A stretch of 64,000 bases of DNA from Tenacibaculum dicentrarchi (GCF_900239345.1 NZ_OESZ01000001.1:248001-312000); one strand, 5' to 3'; positions 16,411 to 27,021 are shown, counted from the first letter of the stretch. Notes: generated from the sequence alone by a model not told the origin. A program made the numbers and translations.

Positions 16411-16492
16411 GTTAGCGATTGAAGCAATTGTTTGAGCTCTTTTTTTGATTTTTCTTCAAAAAAAAGCGAGTGCGGAAAGCGCGACCCTTGTG
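16411..16492 (+). ncRNA. Divergent structured repeat copy C (Flavo-1-like RNA candidate)
   Basis: Plus orientation. It differs from the other three copies at the ends: GTTAGCGATTGAAGC instead of TAGCCCCGATTGAAGC, and GGAAAGCGCGACCC instead of GGAAAGCGGGAAA. The outer stem CCG/CGG becomes GCG/CGC, a compensatory change. In the inner hairpin the C-G pair next to the T/A tract becomes T-A, again on both sides, and the bulged C is kept. It lies between two minus-strand genes, antisense to their direction. Confidence 0.6.
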
Positions 16493-16514
16493 GTAACGCC
16501 CAAATTATAAGCAC

Positions 16515-16545
16515 AAAAAAACCGAGACTTTCGCATCGGTTTTTT
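16515..16545 (-). terminator. Terminator of the prolyl oligopeptidase gene
   Basis: AAAAAAACCGA, loop, TCGGTTTTTT; on the minus strand the hairpin is followed by a run of T. It sits 18 bp after the stop codon. Confidence 0.85.
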
Positions 16546-16563
16546 ATGATTTTTATTGATGTT

Positions 16564-18720
16564 TTACTTTTTATCTTGATTTGGTAATTCTTTAAAACCC
16601 ATGTTATATAATGTGAATCCGAAGATATCGGCATATTGTTCGATGGTTTTAGCCACGGGAGTTCCCGCACCATGACCAGCATTTGTTTCAATACGAATTA
16701 ACACAGGATTTTCGCCTTGTTGCTTGTCTTGTAATTCGGCAGCAAACTTAAAACTATGCGCAGGAACTACACGGTCATCATGGTCACCAGTGGTAACAAG
16801 TGTAGCAGGATACTCCACTTTATTTACATTATGTACAGGAGAATACCCGTTTAAATAATCGAACATTTTTTTGTTATCGGCAGATGTTCCGTAATCGTAA
16901 GCCCAACCTGCACCCGCAGTAAAGGTATGATAACGTAACATATCTAAAACTCCAACGGCAGGCAAAGCGACTTTCATTAAATTAGGGCGCTGTGTCATTG
17001 TTGCGCCAACTAATAATCCACCGTTTGAACCTCCACGGATTGCTAAATAATCGGAAGAAGTATATTTTTGATTGATTAAATATTCGGCAGCTGCAATAAA
17101 ATCGTCAAACACATTTTGTTTTTTTAATTGCGTTCCTGCATCGTGCCATTTTTTACCATATTCACCACCACCACGTAAATTAGGAACGGCATATACTCCG
17201 CCTTGTTCCATCCAAACGGCGTTTGCAATGCTAAATGAAGGTGTTAAACTGACATTAAATCCGCCATAACCATATAAAATAGTTGGATTTTTACCGTTTA
17301 ATTCTAAACCTTTTTTATAGGTAATTATCATCGGAACTTTTGTTCCGTCTTTTGATGTATAAAATATTTGTTTACTTTCGTAAGCATCAGCATTGAAAGA
17401 AATTTCAGGTTTCCAAGATAAAATATACGTTCCATCTTCAGGATTAAATTTATAAGATGAACTTGGTGTATTGTAGTTTGTAAATGAAAAATAGATTTCT
17501 TTAGCTTTTGTTTTTCCGCCAAAACCACCAGCAGAACCAACACCTGGAAGTTTTACTTCACGGATTAATTTTCCATCAAAATCGTATTGTAAAACTTTAG
17601 AAACAGCATCAACCATATATTCTGTGAAAAAATATCCAGCTCCTGTTGATGGTGATAATACGTTTTTAGTTTCTGGAATAAAATCTGTCCAGTTTTCTGG
17701 TGTTGGATTTTTAGCATCCACCGTTACTATTTTTTTATTTGGTGCATTTAAGTTTGTTACTAAATATAATTTATCGCCACGGCTGTCAATTACATAAGTA
17801 TCGTTATCATAATTATCTGTAATGGTAACTAACTTACTATTAGGGGTTGTTAAATCTTTTAAAAATAATTTATTTCCTGATGTTGAAGTAGCCGCAGAAA
17901 TAAGTAAATACTTGTTATCCTCAGTTAAAGAACCGCCAACATACCTGTTTTTTTCTTCGGATGTTGCTCCAAAAATAATTTTGTCGGTTTTTTGTGGCGT
18001 ATTTAAAGCATGATAATATAATTTATGCTGGTCTGTTTTTGCAGATAATTCACTTCCTTCAGGCTTATCGTAACTAGAATAATAAAAACCTTCGTTGCCT
18101 TTCCAAGCGATTCCAGAGAATTTTACATCAATTAAAGTATCACCAATAATTTCTTTAGTTTTTGTGTTTAAAACAATAATTTTTCGCCAATCGCTTCCTC
18201 CTTCAGAAATTGAATAGGCAACAATACTTCCATCTTTAGTAAAACTGACAGAACCTAATGAGGTTGTTCCATCCTTAGAAAAAGTATTTGGATTTAAGAA
18301 AACTTCTTCATTTCCTTGAGCATCTTTTCTGTATAAAACTGATTGATTTTGCAATCCGTCATTTTTATAAAAGTAGGTATAATCACCTTCTTTAAAAGGC
18401 GTTCCTAATTTTTCGTAATTCCATAATTCTGATAATCTATCTTTTAATTGCTCACGATACGGAATTTTACTTAAATAATTAAAAGTAACGTCATTTTCGG
18501 CTTTTACCCAATTTTCGGTTTCGGTACTTTTATCATCTTCTAACCAACGATAATTATCGGTTATTTTTGTTCCAAAATAATCATCTACAATTGGTTTTTT
18601 AGCGGTTTTAGGATAGTTCAATGTGGTGTTTTTTTGAATGTTTTTTTCAGATTGATTTTCTTTCTTACAAGACACTAAAACAGTACTCGCACAAAGAATT
18701 GAAAAAAGAATTTTTTTCAT
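16564..18720 (-). CDS. Prolyl oligopeptidase, S9A family lipoprotein
   Basis: A 718-residue serine peptidase that cleaves short peptides after proline. I start at the ATG at 18720 ([20 protein letters not shown]), which gives a signal peptide with lipobox LVSC. The upstream in-frame ATG at 18747 would put nine residues before it. The N-terminal propeller (~60-420) includes [16 protein letters not shown], the family start motif. The C-terminal hydrolase has the nucleophile in GGSNGGLL, the acid in [10 protein letters not shown] and the histidine in [21 protein letters not shown] is the S9A oxyanion-region signature. It acts in the periplasm or at the surface. Confidence 0.93.
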   Translation of the reverse strand: MKKILFSILCASTVLVSCKKENQSEKNIQKNTTLNYPKTAKKPIVDDYFGTKITDNYRWLEDDKSTETENWVKAENDVTFNYLSKIPYREQLKDRLSELWNYEKLGTPFKEGDYTYFYKNDGLQNQSVLYRKDAQGNEEVFLNPNTFSKDGTTSLGSVSFTKDGSIVAYSISEGGSDWRKIIVLNTKTKEIIGDTLIDVKFSGIAWKGNEGFYYSSYDKPEGSELSAKTDQHKLYYHALNTPQKTDKIIFGATSEEKNRYVGGSLTEDNKYLLISAATSTSGNKLFLKDLTTPNSKLVTITDNYDNDTYVIDSRGDKLYLVTNLNAPNKKIVTVDAKNPTPENWTDFIPETKNVLSPSTGAGYFFTEYMVDAVSKVLQYDFDGKLIREVKLPGVGSAGGFGGKTKAKEIYFSFTNYNTPSSSYKFNPEDGTYILSWKPEISFNADAYESKQIFYTSKDGTKVPMIITYKKGLELNGKNPTILYGYGGFNVSLTPSFSIANAVWMEQGGVYAVPNLRGGGEYGKKWHDAGTQLKKQNVFDDFIAAAEYLINQKYTSSDYLAIRGGSNGGLLVGATMTQRPNLMKVALPAVGVLDMLRYHTFTAGAGWAYDYGTSADNKKMFDYLNGYSPVHNVNKVEYPATLVTTGDHDDRVVPAHSFKFAAELQDKQQGENPVLIRIETNAGHGAGTPVAKTIEQYADIFGFTLYNMGFKELPNQDKK

Positions 18721-18890
18721 AATAATGGGGTTTTTTAATAATTTCAAAGTTAGCTGAAAAAAGAACGAAAATATTCTTTTTAAGATGTTTTAACACTAAA
18801 TTATAGTCGTTGTAATCTTTAAAAAATAAAAGAACTATCTTTATACTTGCATTTTTTAAGCACAGAAGTAGTAATATAATAACAGTTATC

Positions 18891-19250
18891 ATGACAGAAA
18901 ATTTAACAAAAGAAACTTTTTTTAAAAAAGTATTTAATTTTGAAGAAAATAAAGAATGGAATTTTGAAGGTGATAAACCAGCATTAATTGATTTTTATGC
19001 CGATTGGTGTGGTCCTTGTAAATCGTTAGCACCAATTTTAGAAGAATTGAGTAACGAATATGAAGGTAAAATTGATATTTATAAAATTAATACAGAAGAA
19101 GAACCTGAATTAGCGGCTGCTTTTGATGTTCGTAGTATTCCTTCAATGTTATTTTGCCCTATGAACGAAGCTCCTCAAAGAGCCAATGGTGCATTGCCAA
19201 AAAAACAGATTGAAGAAATTATAAAAGATGTTTTAAAGGTCGAAAAGTAA
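18891..19250 (+). CDS. Thioredoxin
   Basis: A 119-residue thioredoxin-fold protein with the redox pair Cys40-Cys43 in DWCGPCK and the cis-proline motif RSIPSMLF (~80-87), as in true cytoplasmic thioredoxins. The N-terminal ~25 residues extend slightly beyond E. coli TrxA. No signal peptide, so a cytoplasmic disulfide reductase is expected. The class I ribonucleotide reductase genes that use such a donor start 300 nt downstream on the same strand, but a terminator lies between them. Confidence 0.9.
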   Translation: MTENLTKETFFKKVFNFEENKEWNFEGDKPALIDFYADWCGPCKSLAPILEELSNEYEGKIDIYKINTEEEPELAAAFDVRSIPSMLFCPMNEAPQRANGALPKKQIEEIIKDVLKVEK

Positions 19251-19277
19251 ACTTAAATCTGTTTTTTATAAAAATTT

Positions 19278-19307
19278 AAAAGTACTGTTTTTGCAGTACT
19301 TTTTTTG
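19278..19307 (+). terminator. Terminator after thioredoxin
   Basis: AAAGTACTG, loop TTTTTG, CAGTACTTT and then T6. The rest of the 300-nt gap up to nrdB shows no further hairpin; TAGATATTTG at 19493-19502 is only an imperfect promoter match. Confidence 0.8.
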
Positions 19308-19550
19308 GAATAAAACCAAAATAGTAAACCCTATGGTAATCATTACTTAAGCTATTTGTTAGGTGTTAATTTATTGATTGTTAGATGTTTAATTATTTGC
19401 TAGAGTACTGTGGTTTTTGCTTTGTATTTCAATTTGTTGAAAACTTCAAGGGATTTGTGAATAAGTAAAGCTTTCGAATTTTAGTAAAATTATAGATATT
19501 TGTAACCCCCAATATCAGAAGAATAACAACCTAAATTAGCACACAAAATA

Positions 19551-20522
19551 ATGACAGCAATCGAACCAATTTTACAAGAAAATAAAGATAGATTTGTGAT
19601 TTTTCCAATTCAACATGATGATTTATGGGATTGGTATAAAAAACAACAAGCATCAATTTGGACTGCTGAAGAAATAGATTTATCAGTAGATGTTATTGAT
19701 TGGGAAACCAAATTAACCGACGATGAGCGTTATTTTATTAAACATATTTTAGCTTTTTTTGCAGCTTCTGACGGAATTGTAAATGAAAATTTAGCAGAAA
19801 ATTTTGTAAATGAAGTACAATATTCTGAAGCAAAATTTTTCTATGGTTTTCAAATAATGATGGAAAATGTACATTCAGAAACGTATTCATTATTAATAGA
19901 TACGTATGTGAAAAATGAAATAGAAAAAGATCAATTATTTAAAGCAATTGAAATTTTTCCAGCAATTAAAAAGAAAGCTGATTGGGCATTAAAATGGATT
20001 GAATCAGATTCGTTTGCAGAACGTTTAATTGCTTTTGCAGCTGTTGAAGGAATTTTCTTCTCGGGGTCTTTCTGTTCTATTTTCTGGTTAAAAAAACGTG
20101 GTTTATTACCTGGATTAACATTTTCTAATGAATTAATTTCAAGAGATGAAGGAATGCACTGTGATTTTGCTGTGCATTTACATAATCATCATATTGTAAA
20201 TAAAGTACCTAAAGTACGTATTCGTGAAATTATTATAGATGCTTTAAATATTGAAAGAGAGTTTATTACAGAGTCATTACCAGTGAGTTTAATTGGTATG
20301 AATGCTAAATTAATGACACAATATTTAGAGTATGTAACAGACAGATTATTATTAGAATTTGGATGTGACAAAGAGTATAATACTACAAATCCGTTTGATT
20401 TTATGGAAATGATTTCATTAGAAGGAAAAACAAATTTCTTTGAAAAAAGAGTTTCTGAATACCAAAAAGCAGGTGTTTCTGGTGGAGGTACAGGAGATAT
20501 TAGTTTTGATGCTGAATTTTAA
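19551..20522 (+). CDS. nrdB: Ribonucleotide reductase class I, small (R2) subunit
   Basis: Makes and holds the tyrosyl radical used by NrdA to reduce ribonucleoside diphosphates. The 323 residues are close to eukaryotic R2. The segment [13 protein letters not shown] contains Glu105, His108 and Tyr112; Tyr112 aligns with the mouse radical Tyr177. Asp74 ([10 protein letters not shown]) and the second helix pair EGIFFSGSF and [10 protein letters not shown] supply the other metal ligands. The C-terminal tail ends ISFDAEF, the R1-docking peptide. The gene order nrdB then nrdA, with a 180-nt spacer carrying a long hairpin, is notable. Confidence 0.96.
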   Translation: MTAIEPILQENKDRFVIFPIQHDDLWDWYKKQQASIWTAEEIDLSVDVIDWETKLTDDERYFIKHILAFFAASDGIVNENLAENFVNEVQYSEAKFFYGFQIMMENVHSETYSLLIDTYVKNEIEKDQLFKAIEIFPAIKKKADWALKWIESDSFAERLIAFAAVEGIFFSGSFCSIFWLKKRGLLPGLTFSNELISRDEGMHCDFAVHLHNHHIVNKVPKVRIREIIIDALNIEREFITESLPVSLIGMNAKLMTQYLEYVTDRLLLEFGCDKEYNTTNPFDFMEMISLEGKTNFFEKRVSEYQKAGVSGGGTGDISFDAEF

Positions 20523-20551
20523 ATAAAATAAATTACAGCAACTTTATTTTA

Positions 20552-20595
20552 AGTATGTTATAGAAAAAACACTATTATTTTTTCTATAACATACT
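20552..20595 (+). promoter_or_regulatory. Long perfect hairpin between nrdB and nrdA
   Basis: The left arm AGTATGTTATAGAAAAAA (20552-20569) and right arm TTTTTTCTATAACATACT (20578-20595) form an 18-bp perfect stem with an 8-nt loop. It is 30 nt past the nrdB stop and 107 nt before the nrdA ATG. It lacks a T tract after the stem, so it may be an attenuator, mRNA stabiliser or processing site rather than a simple terminator. Confidence 0.6.
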
Positions 20596-20702
20596 GTTTT
20601 AAAAACAAAAAAAAACTTTACAACAAATAGTTTTACTGATAACCTTATTAATAGTTAGGTTTTTAGCGATGCTATTTATCAAAATTAAAACCAATAATAT
20701 AT

Positions 20703-23102
20703 ATGTATGTATTAAAGAGAGATGGTAGAAAAGAGCCTGTAATGTTCGATAAAATTACAGAAAGGGTTCGAAAAATGTGCTATGGGTTAAATAATATTGT
20801 TGACCCAGTAAAAGTAGCAATGCGTGTTATTGAAGGTTTATATGATGGAGTACCAGCTACTGAATTAGATAATTTAGCGGCTGAAGTTGCTGCAACAATG
20901 ACTACTGCTCATCCTGATTATGCAAAGTTAGCAGCAAGAATTGCTGTGTCAAATTTACATAAAAACACCAAAAAATCGTTCTCTGAAACGATGACTGATT
21001 TATATAATTATGTAAATCCTCGTACAGATAAAAAATCTCCTTTATTAGCTGATGATGTATATGAAATCATTCAAAAAAATGCTGATAAATTAGACTCTAC
21101 AATTATTTATAGTCGTGATTTTAATTATGATTATTTTGGTTTTAAAACCTTAGAACGTTCTTATTTATTAAAATTAAATGGAACTATTGCAGAGCGCCCG
21201 CAACATATGTTAATGCGTGTATCAATAGGTATTCATAAAGATGATATTGATGAAGCAATAGCAACTTACGAGTTAATGAGTAAAAAATATTTTACCCATG
21301 CAACGCCTACATTATTTAATGCAGGAACGCCTAAACCACAAATGTCTTCTTGTTTTTTATTACAAATGCAAGATGATAGTATCGAAGGAATTTACGATAC
21401 TTTAAAGCAAACTGCAAAAATTTCGCAATCAGCAGGTGGTATTGGTTTGTCTTTACATAATATCCGTGCAACGGGAAGTTATATTGCTGGAACTAACGGA
21501 ACATCAAACGGTATTGTACCGATGTTAAAAGTGTTTAACGACACGGCACGTTACGTAGACCAAGGAGGAGGAAAACGTAAAGGTTCTTTCGCAATGTATT
21601 TAGAACCTTGGCATGCTGATATTTTTGATTTCTTAGATTTAAAGAAAAATCATGGTAAAGAAGAAATGAGAGCACGTGATTTATTTTACGCTATGTGGAT
21701 TTCTGATTTATTTATGGAACGTGTACAGCAAGATGCTGATTGGACATTAATGTGTCCGCAAGAATGCCCTAATTTATTTGATACTTATGGTGAAGAATTC
21801 AACCGTTTGTATACAGGGTATGAAGCTGCTGGAAAAGGTAGAAAAACCATAAAAGCACGTGAATTATGGGAGAAAATTTTAGAGTCGCAAATTGAAACAG
21901 GTACACCGTACATGTTATACAAAGATGCTGCAAACCGTAAATCGAATCAAAAGAATTTAGGAACTATTCGTTCTTCAAACTTATGTACCGAAATTATGGA
22001 ATATACTGCCGAAGATGAGGTAGCAGTATGTAATTTAGCATCTATAGCAATGCCAATGTTTATTGCTGAAGATAAAAACGGAACAAAGTTTTTTGACCAT
22101 GATGAATTATATAAAGTAACTAAAAAAGTAATTAGAAACTTAGATACGGTTATTGATAGAAATTATTATCCTGTTATTGAAGCAGAAAATTCTAATGTTC
22201 GTCATCGTCCAGTTGGTTTAGGTATTCAAGGACTTGCTGATGCTTTTATTATGTTGCGTTTGCCTTTTACTTCGGATGAAGCTAAAAAGTTAAACAAAGA
22301 AATATTTGAAACCTTGTATTTTGCTTCTGTAACTTCATCAATGGAAATTGCAAAAGCTAAAGAGCCATATTCTACTTTTAAAGGTTCGCCAATGTCTAAA
22401 GGAGAATTTCAACAAGATATGTGGGGCTTAACTGAAGCCGATTTAAGTGGTCGCTGGGATTGGGAATCTTTACGTAAAGAAGTTGTAGAACATGGTGTTC
22501 GTAACTCGTTATTAGTAGCGCCAATGCCAACTGCATCTACTTCTCAAATTTTAGGAAATAACGAAGCTTTTGAACCATATACGTCTAATATTTATACTCG
22601 TAGAGTTTTATCTGGTGAATTTATTGTTGTAAACAAACATTTATTAGAAGACTTAGTAGAATTGAATTTATGGGACAATGCAATGAAAGAAGATATTATG
22701 CGTGCAAACGGTTCTATCCAACATATTGCTACTATTCCACAAGATTTAAAAGACCTTTATAAAACGGTTTGGGAAATGAGTATGAAAGATATTATTGATA
22801 TGGCTCGTGATAGAGGATATTTTATCGATCAATCTCAATCATTAAACTTATTTATGAAAGACCCTGATTATGCTAAATTAACTTCGATGCATTTCTATGC
22901 GCATAAAGTTGGTTTAAAAACAGGAATGTACTATTTGAGAACAAAATCGGCAGTAAATGCGAAGCAGTTTACCTTAAATATTGAAAAGAAAAAAGAGGTA
23001 ATTCAAGAAGATGCACCAATGAGTGCAGCTGAATACAAAGCAATGGTTGATGCTTCTAAAAATGGAGCTCCTGATGATGATTGTTTAATGTGTGGTTCTT
23101 AA
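20703..23102 (+). CDS. nrdA: Ribonucleotide reductase class I, large (R1) subunit
   Basis: A 799-residue catalytic subunit. An N-terminal ATP cone ([18 protein letters not shown] to about residue 90) provides dATP/ATP activity control. Active-site cysteines are in MSSCFLLQ (~216), NLCTEIMEY (radical site Cys with Asn and Glu) and [10 protein letters not shown]. The Tyr pair is expected in the C-terminal region ([15 protein letters not shown]). The last residues DDDCLMCGS carry the CxxC shuttle that thioredoxin reduces. It follows nrdB with a 180-nt gap. Its own terminator hairpin is at 23118. Confidence 0.96.
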   Translation: MYVLKRDGRKEPVMFDKITERVRKMCYGLNNIVDPVKVAMRVIEGLYDGVPATELDNLAAEVAATMTTAHPDYAKLAARIAVSNLHKNTKKSFSETMTDLYNYVNPRTDKKSPLLADDVYEIIQKNADKLDSTIIYSRDFNYDYFGFKTLERSYLLKLNGTIAERPQHMLMRVSIGIHKDDIDEAIATYELMSKKYFTHATPTLFNAGTPKPQMSSCFLLQMQDDSIEGIYDTLKQTAKISQSAGGIGLSLHNIRATGSYIAGTNGTSNGIVPMLKVFNDTARYVDQGGGKRKGSFAMYLEPWHADIFDFLDLKKNHGKEEMRARDLFYAMWISDLFMERVQQDADWTLMCPQECPNLFDTYGEEFNRLYTGYEAAGKGRKTIKARELWEKILESQIETGTPYMLYKDAANRKSNQKNLGTIRSSNLCTEIMEYTAEDEVAVCNLASIAMPMFIAEDKNGTKFFDHDELYKVTKKVIRNLDTVIDRNYYPVIEAENSNVRHRPVGLGIQGLADAFIMLRLPFTSDEAKKLNKEIFETLYFASVTSSMEIAKAKEPYSTFKGSPMSKGEFQQDMWGLTEADLSGRWDWESLRKEVVEHGVRNSLLVAPMPTASTSQILGNNEAFEPYTSNIYTRRVLSGEFIVVNKHLLEDLVELNLWDNAMKEDIMRANGSIQHIATIPQDLKDLYKTVWEMSMKDIIDMARDRGYFIDQSQSLNLFMKDPDYAKLTSMHFYAHKVGLKTGMYYLRTKSAVNAKQFTLNIEKKKEVIQEDAPMSAAEYKAMVDASKNGAPDDDCLMCGS

Positions 23103-23117
23103 ATCAACAAAAATTAT

Positions 23118-23155
23118 AATATTAAAGAGAAGTCGAAAGGCTTTTCTTTAATATT
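23118..23155 (+). terminator. Terminator of nrdA, first copy of a duplicated hairpin
   Basis: AATATTAAAGAGAAG (23118-23132), loop TCGAAAGG, CTTTTCTTTAATATT (23141-23155): a 15-bp stem with one G-T pair. The 20-nt core 23124-23143 is repeated exactly at 23812-23831. Confidence 0.85.
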
Positions 23156-23193
23156 AAACTATTAAAAATGTTTTTTTGAGATAAATTATAAGC

Positions 23194-23222
23194 ATAAAAA
23201 AAGCGATACTAGAAATATCGCT
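23194..23222 (-). terminator. Minus-strand terminator without an intact gene
   Basis: On the minus strand AGCGATA, loop TTTCTAG, TATCGCT is followed by seven T. This is a good terminator for a transcript coming from the right, where no intact minus-strand ORF exists. Confidence 0.65.
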
Positions 23223-23480
23223 CTTGGTAAATATTTTAATTTTTAGCCGTCGGAAGCAAAAATTTAGAATAAAAAGAATTTTGAGACTTCTCAATCTCCC
23301 TAATTATTCTTCAAAATTACAAAATTTAGGATTCTTTGTGCCAAGTTATTCATCTAAAGTTATAAAAAATTTAGATTGAGCTTCATGTCTTTGTTTTAGA
23401 CTACGGAGGCGACTTATTAACAATAAAATAAATAGTTGATAAGTTTAAAAACAGAAAATATAATGGCTAATATGACATTT
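23223..23480 (-). pseudogene. Possible gene remnant or unknown RNA
   Basis: No ORF over 35 codons. Minus-strand readings contain protein-like pieces separated by stops and frame changes (e.g. RLRSLKQRHEAQSKFFITLDE ending near 23345, read in two parts, and MNNLAQRI near 23340). The region ends at the minus-strand terminator 23194-23222 and the base composition is less extreme than its flanks. It could be a decayed gene or a structured RNA. The protein-like readings are weak evidence. Confidence 0.25.
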
Positions 23481-23601
23481 ATTACATCAATAAATCAGAA
23501 GAGTTTGATTATACTATTAAAAACTTAGATATGTAAGTAATAGTAGTTTGTTATATTATTATATAATATAAAAACAACCAACATTAACACAAAGAAAAAT
23601 T

Positions 23602-23769
23602 ATGAAAAAAGATAATACAATTATAATAATTAATAATAGAACAGTGATTCAAAATATTTCAATAAAAGATAATAGAAATATTTTTAGCTTAGATAAACTA
23701 TTTAAGATGATATCTAATTTAATTAATATTATAGGAATTGTTAAAAATTATATTTTTTTGAGTATTTAA
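23602..23769 (+). CDS. Small hypothetical protein, 55 residues
   Basis: ATG at 23602 to TAA at 23767-23769, followed 37 nt later by a perfect terminator hairpin. The product begins MKKDNTIIIINNRTVIQN and ends IIGIVKNYIFLSI. It is Ile/Asn-rich with a hydrophobic C-terminal half that could be membrane-associated. No recognised family and no clear ribosome-binding site, which is normal in this phylum. The AT-rich context means that an ORF of this length could occur by chance. Confidence 0.35.
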   Translation: MKKDNTIIIINNRTVIQNISIKDNRNIFSLDKLFKMISNLINIIGIVKNYIFLSI

Positions 23770-23805
23770 GATAGTTTTATCTGAATTTATTAAGAATATT
23801 CATAA

Positions 23806-23843
23806 AATAAAAAAGAGAAGTCGAAAGGCTTCTCTTTTTTATT
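23806..23843 (+). terminator. Terminator, second copy of the duplicated hairpin
   Basis: AATAAAAAAGAGAAG, loop TCGAAAGG, CTTCTCTTTTTTATT: a perfect 15-bp stem. It shares a 20-nt core with the nrdA terminator at 23118-23155. Confidence 0.85.
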
Positions 23844-23856
23844 ATGAAAAAATCTA

Positions 23857-24036
23857 AGAGCCTGTTTAAAAATTAAATAAAGACTAAATTTTCATCATGC
23901 TGAATTTAGTTCAGTATCGCATTAATAGTAGAACTACGTTAAATTAGGATGTAAATCTGAAATAAATTCAGGTTGACGGATTCGATTTCTTATTTTTCTG
24001 TGATATTTTTTTTCAGATGAAATTTAAACAAGCTCT
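23857..24036. mobile_element. Complete 180-bp MITE-like element
   Basis: Ends AGAGCCTGTTTAAA (23857-23870) and TTTAAACAAGCTCT (24023-24036) are inverted repeats with 13 of 14 matches. Inside, CTGAATTTAGTTCAG (23900-23914) and CTGAAATAAATTCAG (23957-23971) form a nested inverted repeat with 14 of 15 matches. The right half matches 1-120. No ORF is present, so the element is non-autonomous. No clear target-site duplication was found. The CTGAA...TTCAG core resembles dispersed repeats common in flavobacterial intergenic DNA. Confidence 0.65.
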
Positions 24037-24246
24037 AAAAATAGTACTTATTTACTACTGTTTTTAGTTGAAACTTTGATGTGAAAATGTTTTTTAAGCA
24101 GTATTTTAATTATGTTTTGATGTCGTTTTTTTATGAAAAAAGGAGTGGAAAAAACATAAAATGCGCTAAAATTATCCTTAAAAAAAATAAAACTAGAAAC
24201 GTTATTTAAACTAATTCTAAATGTTAAATAAAAGCATTGTTAAAGC

Positions 24247-24277
24247 TTGTAAAATATGCGAATACCACTTAAATTTG
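24247..24277 (+). promoter_or_regulatory. Promoter of the sdhCAB operon
   Basis: TTG (24247-24249), 20-nt spacer, TAAATTTG (24270-24277): a full Bacteroidota-type promoter. Transcription would begin near 24284, 23 nt before the sdhC ATG. Confidence 0.65.
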
Positions 24278-24306
24278 TTAGAATATTTATATAAACAAAC
24301 AAAATA

Positions 24307-24987
24307 ATGGGATTATTAAAATCTTCTATTGGAAGAAAATTTGCCATGGCGCTTTCGGCGTTCTTCTTGATGTTTTTCTTATTGCAACACTTTGTAATAA
24401 ACGTCACCTCACTTTTTCCAGATAATGGAGCAACATTTAACGCGTTATCCCACTTTATGGGAACTAACCCGTTAATTCAATATGTGATGCAACCAGTCTT
24501 AATTTTTGGTGTAGTTTTTCATTTTGTAATGGGATTCGTCTTAGAATTAAAAAACAAAAGTGCAACAAGTGTAAGTTATGCAAAAGATAACGGAGCAGCC
24601 AACTCTACTTGGATGAGTAGAAATATGATTTGGTCTGGTGCAGCTATTTTAGCATTTGTATTGTTACACTTTATCGATTTCTGGTTTCCAGAAATTAACA
24701 CGAAATTTATCCAAGGTGATTGGAGTGGTGTACACGAAGGTATTGAAGGATTACGTTATTTTCATGAATTACAAGAAAAATTTGTAAACCCACTTAGAGT
24801 TGGTGCTTACGTAATTGCTTTTGTATTCTTAGCATTACACTTATTACACGGATTTTCTTCAGCATTCCAATCGGTTGGAGCAAATAACAAATACACTAAA
24901 GGATTGAAAACATTTTGTAAAATATATGCAATTGGTATTCCTGTTGGATTTATCATCGTTGCTTTATTTCATCATTTCAATCATTAA
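24307..24987 (+). CDS. sdhC: Succinate dehydrogenase cytochrome b subunit
   Basis: A 226-residue membrane anchor of complex II that carries haem b and reduces quinone. Five hydrophobic helices are visible: FAMALSAFFLMFFLLQHFVI, IQYVMQPVLIFGVVFHFVMG, IWSGAAILAFVLLHFIDFW, VGAYVIAFVFLALHLLHGF and IYAIGIPVGFIIVALFHHF. Conserved His residues lie in LQHF, VFHF, LLHF and LHLLH as haem ligand candidates. This is the single-polypeptide cytochrome b558 type, as in Bacillus and Bacteroidota, instead of separate SdhC and SdhD. First gene of the operon, 12 nt before sdhA. Confidence 0.93.
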   Translation: MGLLKSSIGRKFAMALSAFFLMFFLLQHFVINVTSLFPDNGATFNALSHFMGTNPLIQYVMQPVLIFGVVFHFVMGFVLELKNKSATSVSYAKDNGAANSTWMSRNMIWSGAAILAFVLLHFIDFWFPEINTKFIQGDWSGVHEGIEGLRYFHELQEKFVNPLRVGAYVIAFVFLALHLLHGFSSAFQSVGANNKYTKGLKTFCKIYAIGIPVGFIIVALFHHFNH

Positions 24988-24999
24988 TACGAAACTAGT

Positions 25000-27012
25000 A
25001 TGGCTTTAGATTCAAAAATTCCAAAAGGTCCAATTAAAGATAAATGGACAGATTATAAAAATAAGATTGATTTAGTAAACCCTGCAAACAAACGTAATAT
25101 TGATGTTATTGTTGTTGGTACAGGATTAGCTGGTGGATCTGCTGCTGCAACCTTAGCCGAATTAGGTTATAATGTAAAAGCATTTGCTTATCAAGATTCT
25201 CCACGTAGAGCGCATTCAATTGCAGCACAAGGAGGAATTAATGCAGCAAAAAATTATCAAGGTGATGGTGATTCTTTCTACCGATTATTTTACGATACGG
25301 TAAAAGGTGGAGATTACCGTTCACGTGAGGCAAACGTATACCGTTTGGCTGAAGTTTCTGCAAATATTATTGATCAATGTGTGGCACAAGGAGTTCCTTT
25401 TGCTCGTGATTATGGTGGATTATTAGACAACCGTTCGTTTGGTGGAGTTTTAGTTTCTAGAACTTTTTATGCAAAAGGACAAACAGGACAACAATTATTA
25501 TTAGGAGCATATTCAGCTATGAACCGTCAAATTGCTCGTGGAAAGATTGAAATGTTCAATCGTCATGAAATGTTAGACGTTGTTAAAGTTGATGGAAAAG
25601 CCCGTGGAATTATTGCCCGTGATTTAATTACAGGTAAAATCGAGCGTCATTCAGCACACGCCGTAGTTGTTGCTACTGGTGGTTACGGAAATGTATATTT
25701 CTTATCAACAAATGCAATGGGTTCAAACGCTACTGCAGCTTGGAAAATCCATAAAAAAGGAGCATTTTTTGCAAACCCTTGTTATACGCAAATTCACCCT
25801 ACTTGTATTCCTCGTTCAGGTGATTATCAATCGAAATTAACCTTGATGTCAGAATCATTACGTAATGACGGTCGTATTTGGGTTCCTAAAAACATGGAAG
25901 ATGTAATGGCAATTAGAGAAGGTCGTAAAAAACCAACTCAATTATCAGAAGAAGAAAGAGATTATTATTTAGAAAGAAGATACCCTGCCTTTGGTAACTT
26001 AGTACCTCGTGATGTTGCCTCTCGTGCAGCAAAAGAACGTTGTGATGCTGGTTACGGAGTAAATGCAACTGGTGAAGCAGTGTATTTAGATTTTAAATCG
26101 GCAATTACTCGTTACGGAACAGAACAAGCAAAATTACAACATATAACAAATCCTTCGGAAGCAAAAGTTTACGAATTAGGAAAAGGAATCATAGAAGCAA
26201 AATATGGTAACCTATTCCAAATGTATGAGAAAATTGTTGATGAAAATCCGTACGAAACACCAATGATGATTTATCCTGCAACACACTATACAATGGGTGG
26301 TGTTTGGGTTGATTATAACTTAATGACAACTGTTGATGGATTGTACTGTATTGGAGAAGCAAATTTCTCTGACCATGGTGCAAACCGTTTAGGAGCTTCT
26401 GCATTAATGCAAGGTTTAGCCGATGGATATTTCGTATTACCGTATACTATTGGAGATTATTTATCGAACGATATTCGTACAGGAAAAATTTCTACCGATA
26501 CTAAAGAATTTGAAGAAGCTGAAAAAGAAGTTACCGATCGTGTAAATTTCTTTATCAATAATAAAGGAACACATTCTGTTGATTATTACCACAAAAAATT
26601 AGGTGTAATTATGTGGGAAAAATGTGGAATGGCTCGTAATGAAAAAGATTTAAAATCAGCAATGGTTGAAATTAAAGCATTACGTGAAGATTTCTGGAAA
26701 AACGTAACAGTTCCTGGTGATGCAAACGAAATGAATCCTGAATTAGAGAAAGCTGGTCGTGTGGCTGATTTCCTTGAATTAGGGGAGTTATTTGCTAAAG
26801 ATGCTTTAGATAGAAAAGAATCATGTGGAGGTCACTTTAGAGAAGAATCTGCAGAAACAGATGGTCCTCAAAAAGGAGAAGCAAAACGTAATGATAAAGA
26901 TTACGCTTATGTTGCTGCTTGGGAATACAAAGGTGAGCCAGCTGCTGCGGTTTTACACAAAGAAGAATTAGAGTTTAACGATATTGAACTAAAACAACGT
27001 TCATACAAATAA
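25000..27012 (+). CDS. sdhA: Succinate dehydrogenase flavoprotein subunit
   Basis: A 670-residue flavoprotein with covalent FAD, oxidising succinate to fumarate. The nucleotide motif [19 protein letters not shown] is at about residues 39-57. The FAD-linking His is in [17 protein letters not shown]. The substrate-site HPTCIPRSG and the catalytic Arg in [16 protein letters not shown] are present. The length and the order SdhC-A-B match the non-proteobacterial (Wolinella/Bacillus) group. The C-terminal CGGHFREES is the conserved end. Spaced 9 nt from sdhB. Confidence 0.96.
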   Translation: MALDSKIPKGPIKDKWTDYKNKIDLVNPANKRNIDVIVVGTGLAGGSAAATLAELGYNVKAFAYQDSPRRAHSIAAQGGINAAKNYQGDGDSFYRLFYDTVKGGDYRSREANVYRLAEVSANIIDQCVAQGVPFARDYGGLLDNRSFGGVLVSRTFYAKGQTGQQLLLGAYSAMNRQIARGKIEMFNRHEMLDVVKVDGKARGIIARDLITGKIERHSAHAVVVATGGYGNVYFLSTNAMGSNATAAWKIHKKGAFFANPCYTQIHPTCIPRSGDYQSKLTLMSESLRNDGRIWVPKNMEDVMAIREGRKKPTQLSEEERDYYLERRYPAFGNLVPRDVASRAAKERCDAGYGVNATGEAVYLDFKSAITRYGTEQAKLQHITNPSEAKVYELGKGIIEAKYGNLFQMYEKIVDENPYETPMMIYPATHYTMGGVWVDYNLMTTVDGLYCIGEANFSDHGANRLGASALMQGLADGYFVLPYTIGDYLSNDIRTGKISTDTKEFEEAEKEVTDRVNFFINNKGTHSVDYYHKKLGVIMWEKCGMARNEKDLKSAMVEIKALREDFWKNVTVPGDANEMNPELEKAGRVADFLELGELFAKDALDRKESCGGHFREESAETDGPQKGEAKRNDKDYAYVAAWEYKGEPAAAVLHKEELEFNDIELKQRSYK

Positions 27013-27021
27013 GAAGATATT

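Noticed and set aside
16398..16691. 97-codon ORF on - at the end of the prolyl oligopeptidase gene
   Set aside because: Overlaps the 3' end of the peptidase gene in another frame and its C-terminus is the translated repeat copy C; no independent support.
19493..19502. Possible nrdB promoter TAGATATTTG
   Set aside because: Two extra bases within the -7 consensus and no TTG at 19-21 nt; not listed as a feature.
23464..23540. Short protein-like reading on + ending FDYTIKNLDM
   Set aside because: No start codon in frame, preceded by a stop, only ~23 codons; chance or remnant cannot be separated.
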